Below, in pieces: positions 23,271-32,452 of a DNA stretch of 37,300 nt. Both the position numbers and the translations under genes were made by a program. Within the stretch, counting starts at the first letter, position 1, and every line of letters begins with the position of its first letter. The notes beneath the pieces were generated by a model. The model worked only from the letters and a program-made list of their open reading frames with translations. It was not told where the DNA came from and ran no database searches. Source of the DNA: Solobacterium sp. (lineage in GTDB: Bacteria; Bacillota_I; Bacilli_A; Erysipelotrichales; Erysipelotrichaceae). The DNA is taken from contig JAFUCL010000107.1 in the NCBI GenBank assembly GCA_017459725.1, positions 1 to 37,300 of the forward strand. The letters are read 5' to 3'.

Positions 23271-25006
23271 CGTCCGCTCTCCTTTCCGAAGTCTTCCAGT
23301 TCCTTCTGTGTCTTCCACAGTTCCGCATATTTGCCGCATGTCTGCAGCAGTTCCTCATGGGTGCCGCTGCCGGCCAGGAAACCCTGATCAAGACACCAGA
23401 TTCTGTCTGCGGAGACAACGTTTGCCAGGCGGTGCGTGATCATCAGAACCGTCTTCTTTCCGCGCAGTCCCTTGATGGTCTGCAGGATCGTTTCTTCACT
23501 TTCCGTGTCTATGTTGGAAGTTGCTTCATCAAAGATATAGACCGGCGAATCATGCAGGAGTGCCCGTGCCAGGGCAAGTCTCTGTCTTTGACCGCCGGAG
23601 AGATTGCCGGCATTCTCACTCAGCATCGTATCCAGACCTCCCTGGGTATCCAGGAATTCAGCGATTCCGCACTGCTTTAAAGCTTCCTGCATCACAGCAT
23701 CATCAGCGTTTGGATCAGCCAGCGCCAGGTTATCTCTTACCGTTCCCTTGAAGAAGAAAGCATTGGGACCGATATAGGTGATCTCTTTGAACAGATCGTC
23801 TTCCCTGATTTTGCCGATGTCCTTACCGGCTGCTGTGATGCGTCCGTTCTTTACCGTATTTCTGCTCAGGATCAGGGAAGCGATTGTAGATTTGCCGCTG
23901 CCGCTTTCGCCGACAATACCGGTAAAGCTGCCTGCCGGAATATCCATGGTGATATCATGCAGTACTTCACGTTCCGGGGTATATGAGAAGCTGACATGTG
24001 AAAGGACAATATCCACATTTTCTTCCGTCAGTGTCTCGGTCTTCTCTGCCGGTTCCTCTTCTGCCAGGAATGTAAAGATTCTGTCGCTTGCCGCAAGTCC
24101 GTTCATCGCCACATGGAAATAGCTGCCAAGACGCCTCATCGGCAGGAAGAAATCAGCTGACAGAAGAATCATGAAGATACAGGAAGCCAATGACAGATTC
24201 CCTTTCAGATACGCACTGCAGGCAAGCACAATGCCGAGGGCTGCACCGCCGTATGCCACGAAATCCATGATGATGATTGAGTTCAGCTGCATCGTCAGCA
24301 CCTTCATCGTCACTTCCCTGAAATGCTCTGATTCTTTATTCATCTGCTCGTTTTTATACGCATCTGCCTGATAGATTTTCAGTGCCGTCATGCCCTGCAG
24401 ATTCTCCAGGAACGTACTGCCGAGCTGTGCATACTGGTCCCAGTACTTTGCCAGCAGTTTTTTGGCAATCTTCTGCACGACCATAATGGCTCCGGGAATC
24501 AGCGGCACGCAGACCAGCAGCACCCCCGCAACCTTCCAGCTTCCCGCCAGCCCGAACAGGACAAACAATGTCAGCGGCGCCAGGAATGCATAAAAGAACT
24601 GCGGCACATACTGTCCAAAATAGCTTTCCAGCTGATCCACACCTTCAACGGATTCCTGCACCAGCTCTGCGGTTGAAGCATGTTCCCGGTAGGATGTTCC
24701 GAGTCTGAGCAGCTTTGCATAGATCTGTTCACGCAGCTTCTTCCTGACCGTCTTAGCAGCCATGTAGCTCATCCGTACGGCACCCTGTGAAGCAAACCTT
24801 CTCGCCGCCGTAATTATGACAATCAATGCCGCCGAAGGAAGCACCTTCGCCATACTGATTTCCCGCGCATATACACTGCCGCACAGCCGGGCAATGATCA
24901 GGATCATCAGGGTGTTCAGGGCCATCTCCAGCCACTGCATCAGGACGTTTCCGGCAATATATCTCTTGCTTTCAGGACACATCTCCATCAGTCTCTTATC
25001 AAACAT
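23267..25006 (-). CDS. ABC exporter, CydD-like (membrane domain fused to ATPase)
   Basis: A 579-residue half-transporter with six hydrophobic segments in residues 1-300. The ATPase carries Walker A GESGSGKST, signature NLSGGQRQR, Walker B VYIFDEATSNID and H-loop THRLAN. It is first in a two-gene operon with the CydC-like gene (ATGA overlap). A TTAG-N6-CTAA palindrome lies 34 bp upstream of its start, so it is probably controlled by a repressor not in this window. Export of a thiol, peptide or drug-like compound is possible; the exact cargo is not visible. Confidence 0.8.
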   Translation of the reverse strand: MFDKRLMEMCPESKRYIAGNVLMQWLEMALNTLMILIIARLCGSVYAREISMAKVLPSAALIVIITAARRFASQGAVRMSYMAAKTVRKKLREQIYAKLLRLGTSYREHASTAELVQESVEGVDQLESYFGQYVPQFFYAFLAPLTLFVLFGLAGSWKVAGVLLVCVPLIPGAIMVVQKIAKKLLAKYWDQYAQLGSTFLENLQGMTALKIYQADAYKNEQMNKESEHFREVTMKVLTMQLNSIIIMDFVAYGGAALGIVLACSAYLKGNLSLASCIFMILLSADFFLPMRRLGSYFHVAMNGLAASDRIFTFLAEEEPAEKTETLTEENVDIVLSHVSFSYTPEREVLHDITMDIPAGSFTGIVGESGSGKSTIASLILSRNTVKNGRITAAGKDIGKIREDDLFKEITYIGPNAFFFKGTVRDNLALADPNADDAVMQEALKQCGIAEFLDTQGGLDTMLSENAGNLSGGQRQRLALARALLHDSPVYIFDEATSNIDTESEETILQTIKGLRGKKTVLMITHRLANVVSADRIWCLDQGFLAGSGTHEELLQTCGKYAELWKTQKELEDFGKESGR

Positions 25007-25040
25007 GCAAAATCCTCCGAAGCATCATACTATTACACGG

Positions 25041-25054
25041 TTAGTATATACTAA
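25041..25054. promoter_or_regulatory. Palindromic operator TTAG-N6-CTAA before the ABC exporter operon
   Basis: TTAGTATATACTAA is a perfect 14-bp palindrome between the ABC operon start (25006) and the DUF3267 stop (25096). It shares TTAG-N6-CTAA with sites at 33564 and 34883. TetR- or MarR-type repressors commonly use such sites. Confidence 0.5.
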
Positions 25055-25095
25055 TTCGTGCTTGGGTATTCCATACAAATACCCGGTATTGTTTC

Positions 25096-25740
25096 TCAGC
25101 GTTCAAATACTGCGCATCCTGCCTGGGTCGGATGGTCCATCCAGACAATGTCCTGGGATTTGCTGCGGTAACGCAGAATCATCAGGATGATCATCAGATC
25201 TCCGCCTGCCGTCAGTATCCCGATTACGCCGAGAATCAGCAGACTGATATTTCCGGTCATGATTGCAATGATGCAGGGTATAATGCCCAGAACCAGACAC
25301 GGCATAAACGCACCGAGGATATACGGACCTTTCTTCAGCGGTGCCGTACATGTGCAGTACGGGGTCAGATATTCCTTCATGAAGCCGAACTCAATGTCTT
25401 TCATGTGATGCGGCGCAAAGATGCCCCAGGTAATTCCATGCAGTTCTTCATGCACGAATACCAGTATGATCAGCAGTACCAGATACACGATTCCGCTCCC
25501 TGCACTGATACCGGTAATATTGCCATCCCTGTTCACCAGAATAAACAAAGCAAACGCTATGGCAAAGACCGGCAACGCCAGCAGCAGCGCAAATATATTT
25601 GCCTTCACGATGCCGACCGTCAGTTCCCTGCATGTATACCCGTCCGCTTCCATCACACTGCGTAGTTCGTTGTAATGCGCCAGCCGTTTCTCTTCGGCAG
25701 GACTCAGTTTTCTGCCGATCTCTTTCTGATCCGTATTCAT
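25096..25740 (-). CDS. DUF3267 membrane protein (putative zinc metalloprotease fold)
   Basis: A 214-residue protein with about five hydrophobic segments. It contains HEELH in the third segment (FVHEELHG), as in DUF3267 proteins, which are thought to be M50-like membrane proteases. The start at 25740 has GGAGG at 8-nt spacing. An ATG seven codons upstream would place the ribosome site inside the gene and is rejected. No substrate is known. It stands upstream of the ABC operon on the same strand, with the 25041 palindrome between. Confidence 0.75.
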   Translation of the reverse strand: MNTDQKEIGRKLSPAEEKRLAHYNELRSVMEADGYTCRELTVGIVKANIFALLLALPVFAIAFALFILVNRDGNITGISAGSGIVYLVLLIILVFVHEELHGITWGIFAPHHMKDIEFGFMKEYLTPYCTCTAPLKKGPYILGAFMPCLVLGIIPCIIAIMTGNISLLILGVIGILTAGGDLMIILMILRYRSKSQDIVWMDHPTQAGCAVFER

Positions 25741-25770
25741 ACCGTGTTTCCTCCGTTTCAATCATACCCT

Positions 25771-25797
25771 TAAGAAAAGAGATCCGTGCAGGATCTC
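25771..25797 (-). terminator. Terminator after the E2-like gene
   Basis: GAGATCC (25779-25785) pairs perfectly with GGATCTC (25791-25797) with a 5-nt loop; the minus strand continues TTTTCTT. Confidence 0.75.
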
Positions 25798-25809
25798 ATA
25801 ACTATAATG

Positions 25810-26679
25810 TTACAGATTTTTGAATACTTCATCGCTGAGCTTCTCATTGAAGGGACGCTCAAGCATCTCGGGATGCTGCAGGAAATACTGCATCATCTTC
25901 ATGGATTTGGAGAAGTAATAACCGTCAGCTATTCTCTCATCCATGGTTATATTCAGATCCACACCCTCTTTGAACACAACCTGATCATTCTCATAGAAAG
26001 GCATATGCCCTGCTTTGCCGACAACAATGAACATTGAGGTTGTACCCCAGTTGGTCAGATGATGGTATCCGCTCGGCAGTCCGATGGAACCGAGGTTGGC
26101 AAAGTTAACGGTGGAATGATACGGATCTGTCTCAACCAGTGCCGGCAGGATCTTGCCGTGCTTTTCAAGTGTGCAGATACCGCTGACAATCGGTCTGGAG
26201 ATGAACTTGGGGAGCTTGTTGAACTTGTCGATGATACCTGTGGACGCATCCACATAATTCTTGTTCTTCAGTTTCAGCAGCTGACGGTGAATCTCATTGT
26301 GCAGATCTTCAATTGTCCAGTCAGGTTTGCTGTGAATGAATGCCAGCACTTCGCCGCCATCATCCGTAAACTCCTGCTTGACCGTGAATGCCGCGCTTAC
26401 TTCCTTGCGCTTGTACATCTTGCGGTTATGGATAAAGATGGAAAGCTTGGAACGCAGCGTGATGGTTTTCAGTGCAGCCGCAATCAGACACTGGAACAGG
26501 TTGTATTTGTATTCAGGATTTTCCGCATTCTTCTTCGCAAGATATTCGTTGACGGCTGTCAGATCGATTCTGAAACTGAAGAATGCTTCATTGTCGCAGC
26601 GGTTCGGATACATGAACGGCATAATGAAGTGCATCGAATCAATGTTCTTCAGATATGTGCCGTCAAATCTGTCTCCCAT
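25810..26679 (-). CDS. 2-oxoacid dehydrogenase E2-like (CAT-fold) protein without lipoyl domain
   Basis: A 289-residue protein that resembles the catalytic core of E2 acyltransferases and chloramphenicol acetyltransferase. There is no lipoyl or peripheral-subunit-binding domain, and no E1 or E3 genes are nearby. The usual DHRxxDG active-site motif appears as D247-E-R-I-A-D-G253, so the catalytic His is replaced by Glu248. The start at 26679 has AAGGAAG at 7-8 nt; an upstream TTG codon is rejected for overlapping that site. It is divergent from gtrA. It may be a non-catalytic or altered acyltransferase; function unknown. Confidence 0.7.
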   Translation of the reverse strand: MGDRFDGTYLKNIDSMHFIMPFMYPNRCDNEAFFSFRIDLTAVNEYLAKKNAENPEYKYNLFQCLIAAALKTITLRSKLSIFIHNRKMYKRKEVSAAFTVKQEFTDDGGEVLAFIHSKPDWTIEDLHNEIHRQLLKLKNKNYVDASTGIIDKFNKLPKFISRPIVSGICTLEKHGKILPALVETDPYHSTVNFANLGSIGLPSGYHHLTNWGTTSMFIVVGKAGHMPFYENDQVVFKEGVDLNITMDERIADGYYFSKSMKMMQYFLQHPEMLERPFNEKLSDEVFKNL

Positions 26680-26784
26680 AGTATTACTTCCTTTCAAAAC
26701 ACGGATATTTTACTATGAATCATCCCGTTTTAGTATAAATACATCTGATTCGTTGCATAAATCAACTTATACATGAGAAAACAA

Positions 26785-26813
26785 CAGCTTAGTAATTCAT
26801 TCCGGGCTATAAT
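26785..26813 (+). promoter_or_regulatory. Promoter of the GtrA gene, probably leaderless
   Basis: TATAAT at 26808-26813 lies only 8 bp before the ATG at 26822, and there is no ribosome site between. A transcript starting at the usual distance would begin at or next to the start codon. The -35 region is weak. Confidence 0.45.
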
Positions 26814-26821
26814 ATCTGCAT

Positions 26822-27226
26822 ATGAAAGAAACACTCAGATTCCTGAAATTCACATTCTTCTCGATCAGCGCAGGACTGATTGAGATTCTGACGTTCACAC
26901 TGATGAACGAAATCCTGCACGCACCTTACTGGGTATCCTATCTGACAGGTCTGGTTCTCTCGGTTCTCTGGAACTTTACCCTGAACAGAAAATTCACGTT
27001 CCAGTCTGCCGGCAACATCCCCGAGGCAATGCTGAAAGTGGCTCTGTATTATCTTGTCTTCACACCGCTCTCCACATTCCTTGAGCACTGGATGACCGCC
27101 ACCCTGGGACTGAACGAATACCTGGCCACTGCCATCAACATGATCCTGAACTTCAGCACGGAGTTCCTGTATCAGCGTTTCTTCGTTTTCGGCAAAACAA
27201 TCGACACAAACAAATCCGCAGAATAA
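26822..27226 (+). CDS. GtrA-family membrane protein
   Basis: A 134-residue protein with four hydrophobic segments and the family signature around SYLTGLVLSVLWNFTLNRKFTF. GtrA proteins are thought to help flip or handle polyprenyl-phosphate-linked sugars for surface polysaccharides. No glycosyltransferase is adjacent. The start codon sits directly behind a -10 box without Shine-Dalgarno sequence, and the gene ends in a strong terminator, so it is monocistronic. Confidence 0.85.
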   Translation: MKETLRFLKFTFFSISAGLIEILTFTLMNEILHAPYWVSYLTGLVLSVLWNFTLNRKFTFQSAGNIPEAMLKVALYYLVFTPLSTFLEHWMTATLGLNEYLATAINMILNFSTEFLYQRFFVFGKTIDTNKSAE

Positions 27227-27251
27227 TACCGGCATTGCCGGTATTATTTAT
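27222..27251 (+). terminator. Terminator after gtrA
   Basis: A 12-bp near-perfect stem (27222-27233 with 27237-27248, triloop) overlaps the gtrA stop codon and is followed by a short T/A-rich tail. It is probably usable on both strands. Confidence 0.8.
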
Positions 27252-27569
27252 ATCTGCTTCAGTCCGCAGATCATCTCCAGAAGACCGAGACAGTATGGCA
27301 GGATCCGGTGCTTCTTTGTCATGCCGCCCTGCAGGGACATATGATCCGCATGGTATACCGGAAAGACATTCCAGATACCCAGCCGGATAGTCCGTGCACG
27401 AATATGAACTGCAGTTGATTCTGATTCTCCATACTTAAGTCTCCGAATTATTTGTGTCCGGCGCCCCGATAACACCCGGTTATCCGATATATAATGAATC
27501 TGTAATGTCTGCCTTTATAATATAATTATGTCATAAGTGTGGTAGGCACGGGAAAGTGAACGGACAATT
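27252..27569. other. Gene-free stretch before the CPBP gene
   Basis: No gene is supported here. A minus-strand 75-codon open frame (27248-27475) lacks a ribosome site and resembles nothing I recognise; it may be a decayed gene end. TATAAT at 27516-27521 is the likely -10 of the CPBP gene, with a poor -35. Confidence 0.5.
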
Positions 27570-28502
27570 ATGAAAGAACTGTTTCGCCGTATTCATACCG
27601 AAAAGTTCCGCTGGTATGATGAATTCCTTGTTATCTTTATCTTCTCTTTTATTCTGACGATTGTCTGTCAGGGACTCGGACTGGCTGTCATGAACGCCAT
27701 CGCCCGGGTGGTTCCTCTGACCGATGCTTTCGGCGAAACATTCCAGCTGTATTTCTCAACGATCGGCGGCTGGATATTCCTGATTCCGTTCCTGTATCTG
27801 GTTAAGCACCGGCGGCCGATTCTCAAGGCCATAGGACCCAAGCCCAAAGGAAACAATTTCAAGTGGCTGCTGTTCGGTCTCCTGATCGGTTTCGGACTGA
27901 ACTTCTTCTGTGCAGTCATTGCCATGTTTAACCGTGACATTCACATTACCCTGGCCCATGTGGAACCTGTAAAGATTCTCCTACTGCTGTTTGCCGTATT
28001 TGTGCAGTCATCCTCGGAAGAGCTCATTGACCGCGCATACGTATATCAGACACTGGTAAAGGGATACCGCAACAAATGGGTTGCCATTATAGGAAACGCC
28101 CTGATGTTCTCGCTGATGCACGGATTCAATCCGGGTGTTACACCGCTTGCCCTGGCGAATATCTTCTTCTCGGGTCTGCTGTTCTCCCTGATGGTATATT
28201 ACTTTGATTCCCTGTGGTGCGCATTCGGTATTCATACCGGCTGGAATTTCACCCAGAGTATCCTGCTGGGTCTTCCCAACAGCGGTATTGTCGTACCGTA
28301 TTCCATCTTTGAACTGGATACTGCAACCGCCGCAAATTCCTTCGTATACAATGTTATGTTCGGTATTGAAGGTACCATCTTCTCAACCATTCTGCTGGCT
28401 GCTGCCTGTGTCGTAACATACGTGCTCGGAAAGAAACGCAACAGAAAACCGATTGATGTCTGGGAAGACTATCCGAACAGACCCGGAGCAAAAACTGCAT
28501 AA
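27570..28502 (+). CDS. CPBP family intramembrane glutamic protease
   Basis: A 310-residue membrane protein with about eight hydrophobic segments. The ABI/CPBP motifs are complete: E150-E151-x3-R155, F180-x3-H184 and H222-x3-N226. These line the active site of type II CAAX-prenyl-endopeptidase-like proteases, which in Bacillota often serve bacteriocin immunity or peptide processing. No bacteriocin gene is adjacent. The ribosome site is weak (GGGAAAGTGA, 11 nt before ATG). It is monocistronic with its own terminator. Confidence 0.85.
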   Translation: MKELFRRIHTEKFRWYDEFLVIFIFSFILTIVCQGLGLAVMNAIARVVPLTDAFGETFQLYFSTIGGWIFLIPFLYLVKHRRPILKAIGPKPKGNNFKWLLFGLLIGFGLNFFCAVIAMFNRDIHITLAHVEPVKILLLLFAVFVQSSSEELIDRAYVYQTLVKGYRNKWVAIIGNALMFSLMHGFNPGVTPLALANIFFSGLLFSLMVYYFDSLWCAFGIHTGWNFTQSILLGLPNSGIVVPYSIFELDTATAANSFVYNVMFGIEGTIFSTILLAAACVVTYVLGKKRNRKPIDVWEDYPNRPGAKTA

Positions 28503-28523
28503 CCCGCTGCGGCGGGTTTTTTC
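28501..28523 (+). terminator. Terminator after the CPBP gene
   Basis: AACCCGC (28501-28507) pairs with GCGGGTT (28512-28518), 4-nt loop, followed by a T-run. The stem begins in the TAA stop codon. Confidence 0.9.
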
Positions 28524-28604
28524 TTTGCCTGTATTGATGCGATGGTATAATGAAATCAGCCAATATACAGACAAACAACAATCATAATTTAAGGAGGTCT
28601 TTTT

Positions 28605-29687
28605 ATGACACAGTTTAATGACGGGAAGATGTGGGCTCTCGTCAAAGACGCACCCGAAGAAGGTCTTGCCATGAAAAGAGTGCCGATCCCGGAAGTAGGC
28701 ACAAATGACGTGAAGATCAAAATCCTCAAAACTGCCATCTGCGGTACTGATGTGCACATATGGCAGTGGAACCGCTGGGCACAGCACACCATAGACATCG
28801 GCAGAGTTGTCGGTCATGAGTATGTCGGTGTCATTGTGGAAACCGGTCCCGGCGCCCGCGGCTTCAACGTCGGTGATTTTGTGTCCGGTGAAGGACATAT
28901 CACCTGCGGTAAATGCCGCAACTGCAAAGAAGGCCACAAAGAAAACTGCCGGAATGCCAAAGGTGTAGGCGTGAACCGTGACGGCGCCTTCGCAGAGTAT
29001 CTTGTCATTCCGTATGTCAACGTATGGCCGTGCAGCCCTGACATTCCCCAGGAAATGTATGCAATCTTTGATCCGTTCGGCAATGCCACGCATACCGCCC
29101 TCTCCTACGATGTGCTCGGGGAGGATGTACTGATTGCCGGTGCCGGACCAATCGGGTGTATGGCGGCCGCAATTGTACGGTTTGCCGGCGCAAGGCATGT
29201 GGTCGTTACCGACTTTAACCAGTACCGTCTGGATATGGCGAAAAAGCTCGGTGCCACAACCACCGTCAACCTGAACAATGAAAAACTGGAAGATGTCATG
29301 GCACGCATAGGCATGGAGGAAGGCTTTGATGTCGGTCTGGAAATGTCAGGCAGTGAAGCAGCTCTGAATTCCATGATTCACTGCATGAAGCACGGCGGAA
29401 ACATTGCCCTGCTGGGACTGCAGGAAACCGATGCCAAGGTGGATCTGGAGACAGTAATCTTTAACGGTATCAATCTCAAAGGCATTTACGGACGCAAGGT
29501 CTGGGATACCTGGTACAAGATGACAACAATGATACAGGCTGGTCTCGATATATCACCGATCATCACCCATCACTTTGATGCCCGTGATTATGCCAAAGGT
29601 TTTGAAACAATGATCTCCGGACAGTCCGGCAAAGTCATTCTGGACTGGACACATATCAATGACGAGGAGAAGACAGATGAACAGTAA
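28605..29687 (+). CDS. tdh: L-threonine 3-dehydrogenase
   Basis: A 360-residue zinc-dependent medium-chain dehydrogenase that oxidises L-threonine to 2-amino-3-ketobutyrate with NAD+. Catalytic zinc residues are C46 (ICGTDVHIW) and H71-E72. The structural zinc has C101, C104, C107 and C115. A Rossmann fold ([11 protein letters not shown]) follows. [13 protein letters not shown] is typical of TDH rather than of other sugar or sorbitol dehydrogenases. AAGGAGG precedes the start. It overlaps kbl by 11 bp, and the two enzymes convert threonine to glycine and acetyl-CoA. Confidence 0.9.
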   Translation: MTQFNDGKMWALVKDAPEEGLAMKRVPIPEVGTNDVKIKILKTAICGTDVHIWQWNRWAQHTIDIGRVVGHEYVGVIVETGPGARGFNVGDFVSGEGHITCGKCRNCKEGHKENCRNAKGVGVNRDGAFAEYLVIPYVNVWPCSPDIPQEMYAIFDPFGNATHTALSYDVLGEDVLIAGAGPIGCMAAAIVRFAGARHVVVTDFNQYRLDMAKKLGATTTVNLNNEKLEDVMARIGMEEGFDVGLEMSGSEAALNSMIHCMKHGGNIALLGLQETDAKVDLETVIFNGINLKGIYGRKVWDTWYKMTTMIQAGLDISPIITHHFDARDYAKGFETMISGQSGKVILDWTHINDEEKTDEQ

Positions 29688-30873
29688 AGAAGCACTGACG
29701 TATTATGCATCCCAGGTTGAAGAAATCAAAGAAGCAGGACTGCTGAAGGGCGAACTGCCGATCACTTCCGCACAGTCCGCACATGTTACACTGGCTGACG
29801 GCAGAGAACTGCTCTGCATGTGTGCAAACAATTATCTCGGATTGGCGGACAATCCGAGACTCATTGAAGCAGCCAAGCGGACCTATGATGCACGCGGCTA
29901 CGGAACAGCATCCGTGCGCTTTATCTGCGGCACCCAGGATATCCACAAAAAGCTTGAAAAGAAGATATCGGATTTTCTTAAAACAGAGGATACCATTCTG
30001 TATTCCTCCTGCTTTGACGCAAACGGCGGTCTGTTTGAAACTCTGCTCGGTGAAAATGATGCGGTTATCTCGGATGAGCTGAACCATGCGTCCATCATCG
30101 ACGGCATACGTCTGTGCAAGGCAAAACGGTACCGCTACAAGAACAATGACATGGCAGATCTTGAGGCAAAGCTGCAGGAAGCCGATGCGGCCGGTGCACG
30201 CATCAAACTGATTGCGACAGACGGTGTCTTCTCCATGGACGGCATCATCTGCAATCTCCGCGGCATCTGCGACCTGGCGGACAAGTACGGTGCGCTTACC
30301 ATGGTGGATGATTCCCATGCGGTCGGCTTCGTCGGAAAGAACGGCAGAGGCAGCGCTGAATACAACGGCGTGGAAGGCAGAGTGGACATCATCACCGGAA
30401 CCCTCGGAAAAGCCCTGGGCGGTGCTTCCGGCGGCTACACAACCGGCAGGAAGGAAATCATTGACCTGCTCAGACAGCGCAGCAGACCGTATCTCTTCTC
30501 CAACTCCGTGGCACCCGCAATCGTCGGTGCAGCCATTGAACTGTTTGATATGCTGGCGGAAAGCACGGAGCTGCGTGACCATCTCGAAGAGATTACTTCG
30601 TACTACAGAGAAGAGCTGGTGAAGAACGGCTTCGATGTTGTGCCGGGCAGCCATCCCTGTGTACCGGTCATGTTCTATGACGAAAAAACCACGGCTGAAT
30701 TTGCAAGGCGCATGGTTGAGAAAGGTGTCTATGTTGTGGCTTTCTCCTATCCGGTTGTCCCGAAGGGAAAGGCAAGGATCCGCACCCAGCTCTCAGCTGC
30801 ACATACCAAGGAGGATCTTGACTTCGCTGTTAAATGCTTCGTTGAAGTGCGTGAGGAAATGGGCCTGAAATAA
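29677..30873 (+). CDS. kbl: Glycine C-acetyltransferase (2-amino-3-ketobutyrate CoA ligase)
   Basis: A 398-residue PLP enzyme of the alpha-oxoamine synthase family, which cleaves 2-amino-3-ketobutyrate with CoA to glycine and acetyl-CoA. The PLP lysine is Lys245 in [15 protein letters not shown]; Asp211 and His214 in VDDSHAVG contact the cofactor. Length and the first residues match Kbl. The start at 29677 has GAGGAGA 6 nt upstream, inside the end of tdh. An upstream in-frame ATG at 29659 would lie deeper in tdh without a ribosome site. Pairing with tdh makes the assignment firm. Confidence 0.93.
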   Translation: MNSKEALTYYASQVEEIKEAGLLKGELPITSAQSAHVTLADGRELLCMCANNYLGLADNPRLIEAAKRTYDARGYGTASVRFICGTQDIHKKLEKKISDFLKTEDTILYSSCFDANGGLFETLLGENDAVISDELNHASIIDGIRLCKAKRYRYKNNDMADLEAKLQEADAAGARIKLIATDGVFSMDGIICNLRGICDLADKYGALTMVDDSHAVGFVGKNGRGSAEYNGVEGRVDIITGTLGKALGGASGGYTTGRKEIIDLLRQRSRPYLFSNSVAPAIVGAAIELFDMLAESTELRDHLEEITSYYREELVKNGFDVVPGSHPCVPVMFYDEKTTAEFARRMVEKGVYVVAFSYPVVPKGKARIRTQLSAAHTKEDLDFAVKCFVEVREEMGLK

Positions 30874-30884
30874 ACCTCTGACAT

Positions 30885-30928
30885 AAAAGAGACCGTGTAC
30901 CGTTCATGTTCGGCGCATGGTCTCTTTT
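30885..30928. terminator. Bidirectional terminator between kbl and the EAL gene
   Basis: AAAAGAGACC (30885-30894) and GGTCTCTTTT (30919-30928) form a perfect 10-bp outer stem with A/T runs at both ends. It serves two convergent genes. Confidence 0.85.
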
Positions 30929-30940
30929 CATATGTCTGCT

Positions 30941-31849
30941 TTATTTCAGATACTCCGTAAACTCTGCAGGCGGCAGCGGTTTTGAATAGTAGTATCCCTG
31001 TATGCCATCACACCCGGCATCCCGCAGGAACGCAACCTGTTCTTCCGTTTCCACACCTTCCGCGATGATGCGCATATCCAGATTCTTTGCCATCCCGATG
31101 ACATCCTTCAGCAGCGTTTCTCCTCTCTCCGTGCCGATTTCATCGATCAGGCTTTTATCCAGTTTCAGAATATCGTACGGGATTACGGCAAGATTTGACA
31201 CCGCCGCATATCCAGCCCCGAAATCATCTATTTCCACCAGGAAACCGGATGCCCGGAAATCCTTCACCACTTCCGCAAGAACCTTGCGGTCAGAGTCCAG
31301 GGTTTCCGTTACTTCAATATTGATCGTGTGATCGGGAAGACCGCTGTTTCTGAAGATCTCCGCATACTTCGGCACAACCCCTTCCTGCATGGTTGAAACA
31401 ACCGACAGATTCACGGATATCGGGAACAGCTCCTCACCCGCAGCCTGACGTTCTTTCTGAAAGGCGATGGCCTTTTCAAATACGTTTTGATCCAGCTGCA
31501 CAACCTGTCCGGTTTCCTCCAGTACGGATACAAACACGGACGGTGAGATATACTGATCGTTATCCTTCCATCTCGACAGTGCTTCAGCTCCGGATGTATT
31601 ACCGGTAGCCGGATCCGTGACCGGCTGGAACCACACTTCTATACTGCCGTCTGCCAGGGCATCATCGAACTTTGCGGATAGCTCGCTGTCCGCTTCGAAA
31701 TCCCAGTTGTCCTGTCCTGCGGATGTCTGCCGGTTTGCGAAGATCCAGGCTGTTTCCGCCAGCACAGTGACGGCCAGAATCAGTGTGAGTATTCTGTATA
31801 TCCGAAGTTTTGAATGAAGGGTTTTGGTTTCATTTCCTTCCTGCGTCAT
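30941..31849 (-). CDS. EAL-domain protein (c-di-GMP phosphodiesterase), membrane-anchored
   Basis: A 302-residue protein with one N-terminal transmembrane segment (about 17-38) and an EAL domain from about 55. Active-site elements are present: E89-A-L91, N147 (SVNLS), E179 and E182 in NIEVTET, DDFG (208-211), K231/K229 region and AEGVE (263-267). There is no GGDEF domain and no large sensor domain, so the outside part is minimal. The gene overlaps the flavoprotein gene by 4 bp (ATGA). It probably hydrolyses c-di-GMP at the membrane. No diguanylate cyclase is in the window. Confidence 0.85.
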   Translation of the reverse strand: MTQEGNETKTLHSKLRIYRILTLILAVTVLAETAWIFANRQTSAGQDNWDFEADSELSAKFDDALADGSIEVWFQPVTDPATGNTSGAEALSRWKDNDQYISPSVFVSVLEETGQVVQLDQNVFEKAIAFQKERQAAGEELFPISVNLSVVSTMQEGVVPKYAEIFRNSGLPDHTINIEVTETLDSDRKVLAEVVKDFRASGFLVEIDDFGAGYAAVSNLAVIPYDILKLDKSLIDEIGTERGETLLKDVIGMAKNLDMRIIAEGVETEEQVAFLRDAGCDGIQGYYYSKPLPPAEFTEYLK

Positions 31850-32358
31850 AATGCTTCCGCCATTTCCCTGAGCTTCTGTACAGGGTTTTCATCATGGTTG
31901 GTGACAATGCCGCAGTCCTGCAGACCGAGATAACCGAGGAAATCCCCGTCGAAGGAGAATTTTGCGCCATCGTACATATCCGGATCTCCTGAGCTCAGTA
32001 TCATAGCCACCTTCTTCAGAGACTTCGGTGCGGCCGGATACAGTGCTGAATAGAACCGGTCGATCACACACTTCAGTTGTCCGGAAATACCGTGATAGTA
32101 AATCGGTGACGCAATCACCAGCATCTCCGCATCCTTCAGCTCCGCATAGATCTGCTGCATATCATCCTTCTGAACACACGCACCGTGTCCCTGTCCGTGA
32201 CAGTACTCACAGGCAAGGCATCCCTTTATGCTCATCCTGCAGACGTGAAATTCCTTTACCTGATGTCCGTGCTGTTCGGCCGCTTCCGTGAAAACCGCCG
32301 TCATGGATGATGTATTTCCTTTGATACGCGGACTGCCATTCAGAATCAGTATCTTCAT
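31846..32358 (-). CDS. NADPH-dependent FMN reductase/iron-sulfur flavoprotein-like
   Basis: A 170-residue flavodoxin-fold protein with the FMN phosphate loop GSPRIKGNT (8-16) and SPIYYHGISG. A compact cysteine set, C47-x2-C50-x2-C53-x7-C61, fits the 4Fe-4S site of iron-sulfur flavoproteins, though related reductases keep similar Cys without proof of a cluster. It ends in an ATGA overlap with the EAL gene, an unusual partner. Likely a soluble electron-transfer or quinone/nitro-reductase-type protein; substrate unknown. Confidence 0.8.
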   Translation of the reverse strand: MKILILNGSPRIKGNTSSMTAVFTEAAEQHGHQVKEFHVCRMSIKGCLACEYCHGQGHGACVQKDDMQQIYAELKDAEMLVIASPIYYHGISGQLKCVIDRFYSALYPAAPKSLKKVAMILSSGDPDMYDGAKFSFDGDFLGYLGLQDCGIVTNHDENPVQKLREMAEAL

Positions 32359-32421
32359 AGTGTCTCCCTCACAGTTCTGCTTACTGCACTTCTATTGTAT
32401 ACCGCCGGTGCAGGCATAATG

Positions 32422-32449
32422 AAAACAGACCGTGCGTTTTTCTGCGGTC
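32422..32449 (-). terminator. Terminator after the small membrane protein gene
   Basis: GACCG (32428-32432) pairs with CGGTC (32445-32449) with further partial pairing inside; the minus strand continues TGTTTTC. It stands 3 bp after the stop. Confidence 0.55.
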
Positions 32450-32452
32450 CGT

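Noticed and set aside
27248..27475. Small protein gene of 75 codons
   Set aside because: No ribosome site, start inside a gene-free decayed-looking region, overlaps a terminator; no recognised family.
29656..30654. 332-codon minus-strand frame
   Set aside because: Antisense to kbl, whose PLP motifs settle the coding strand.
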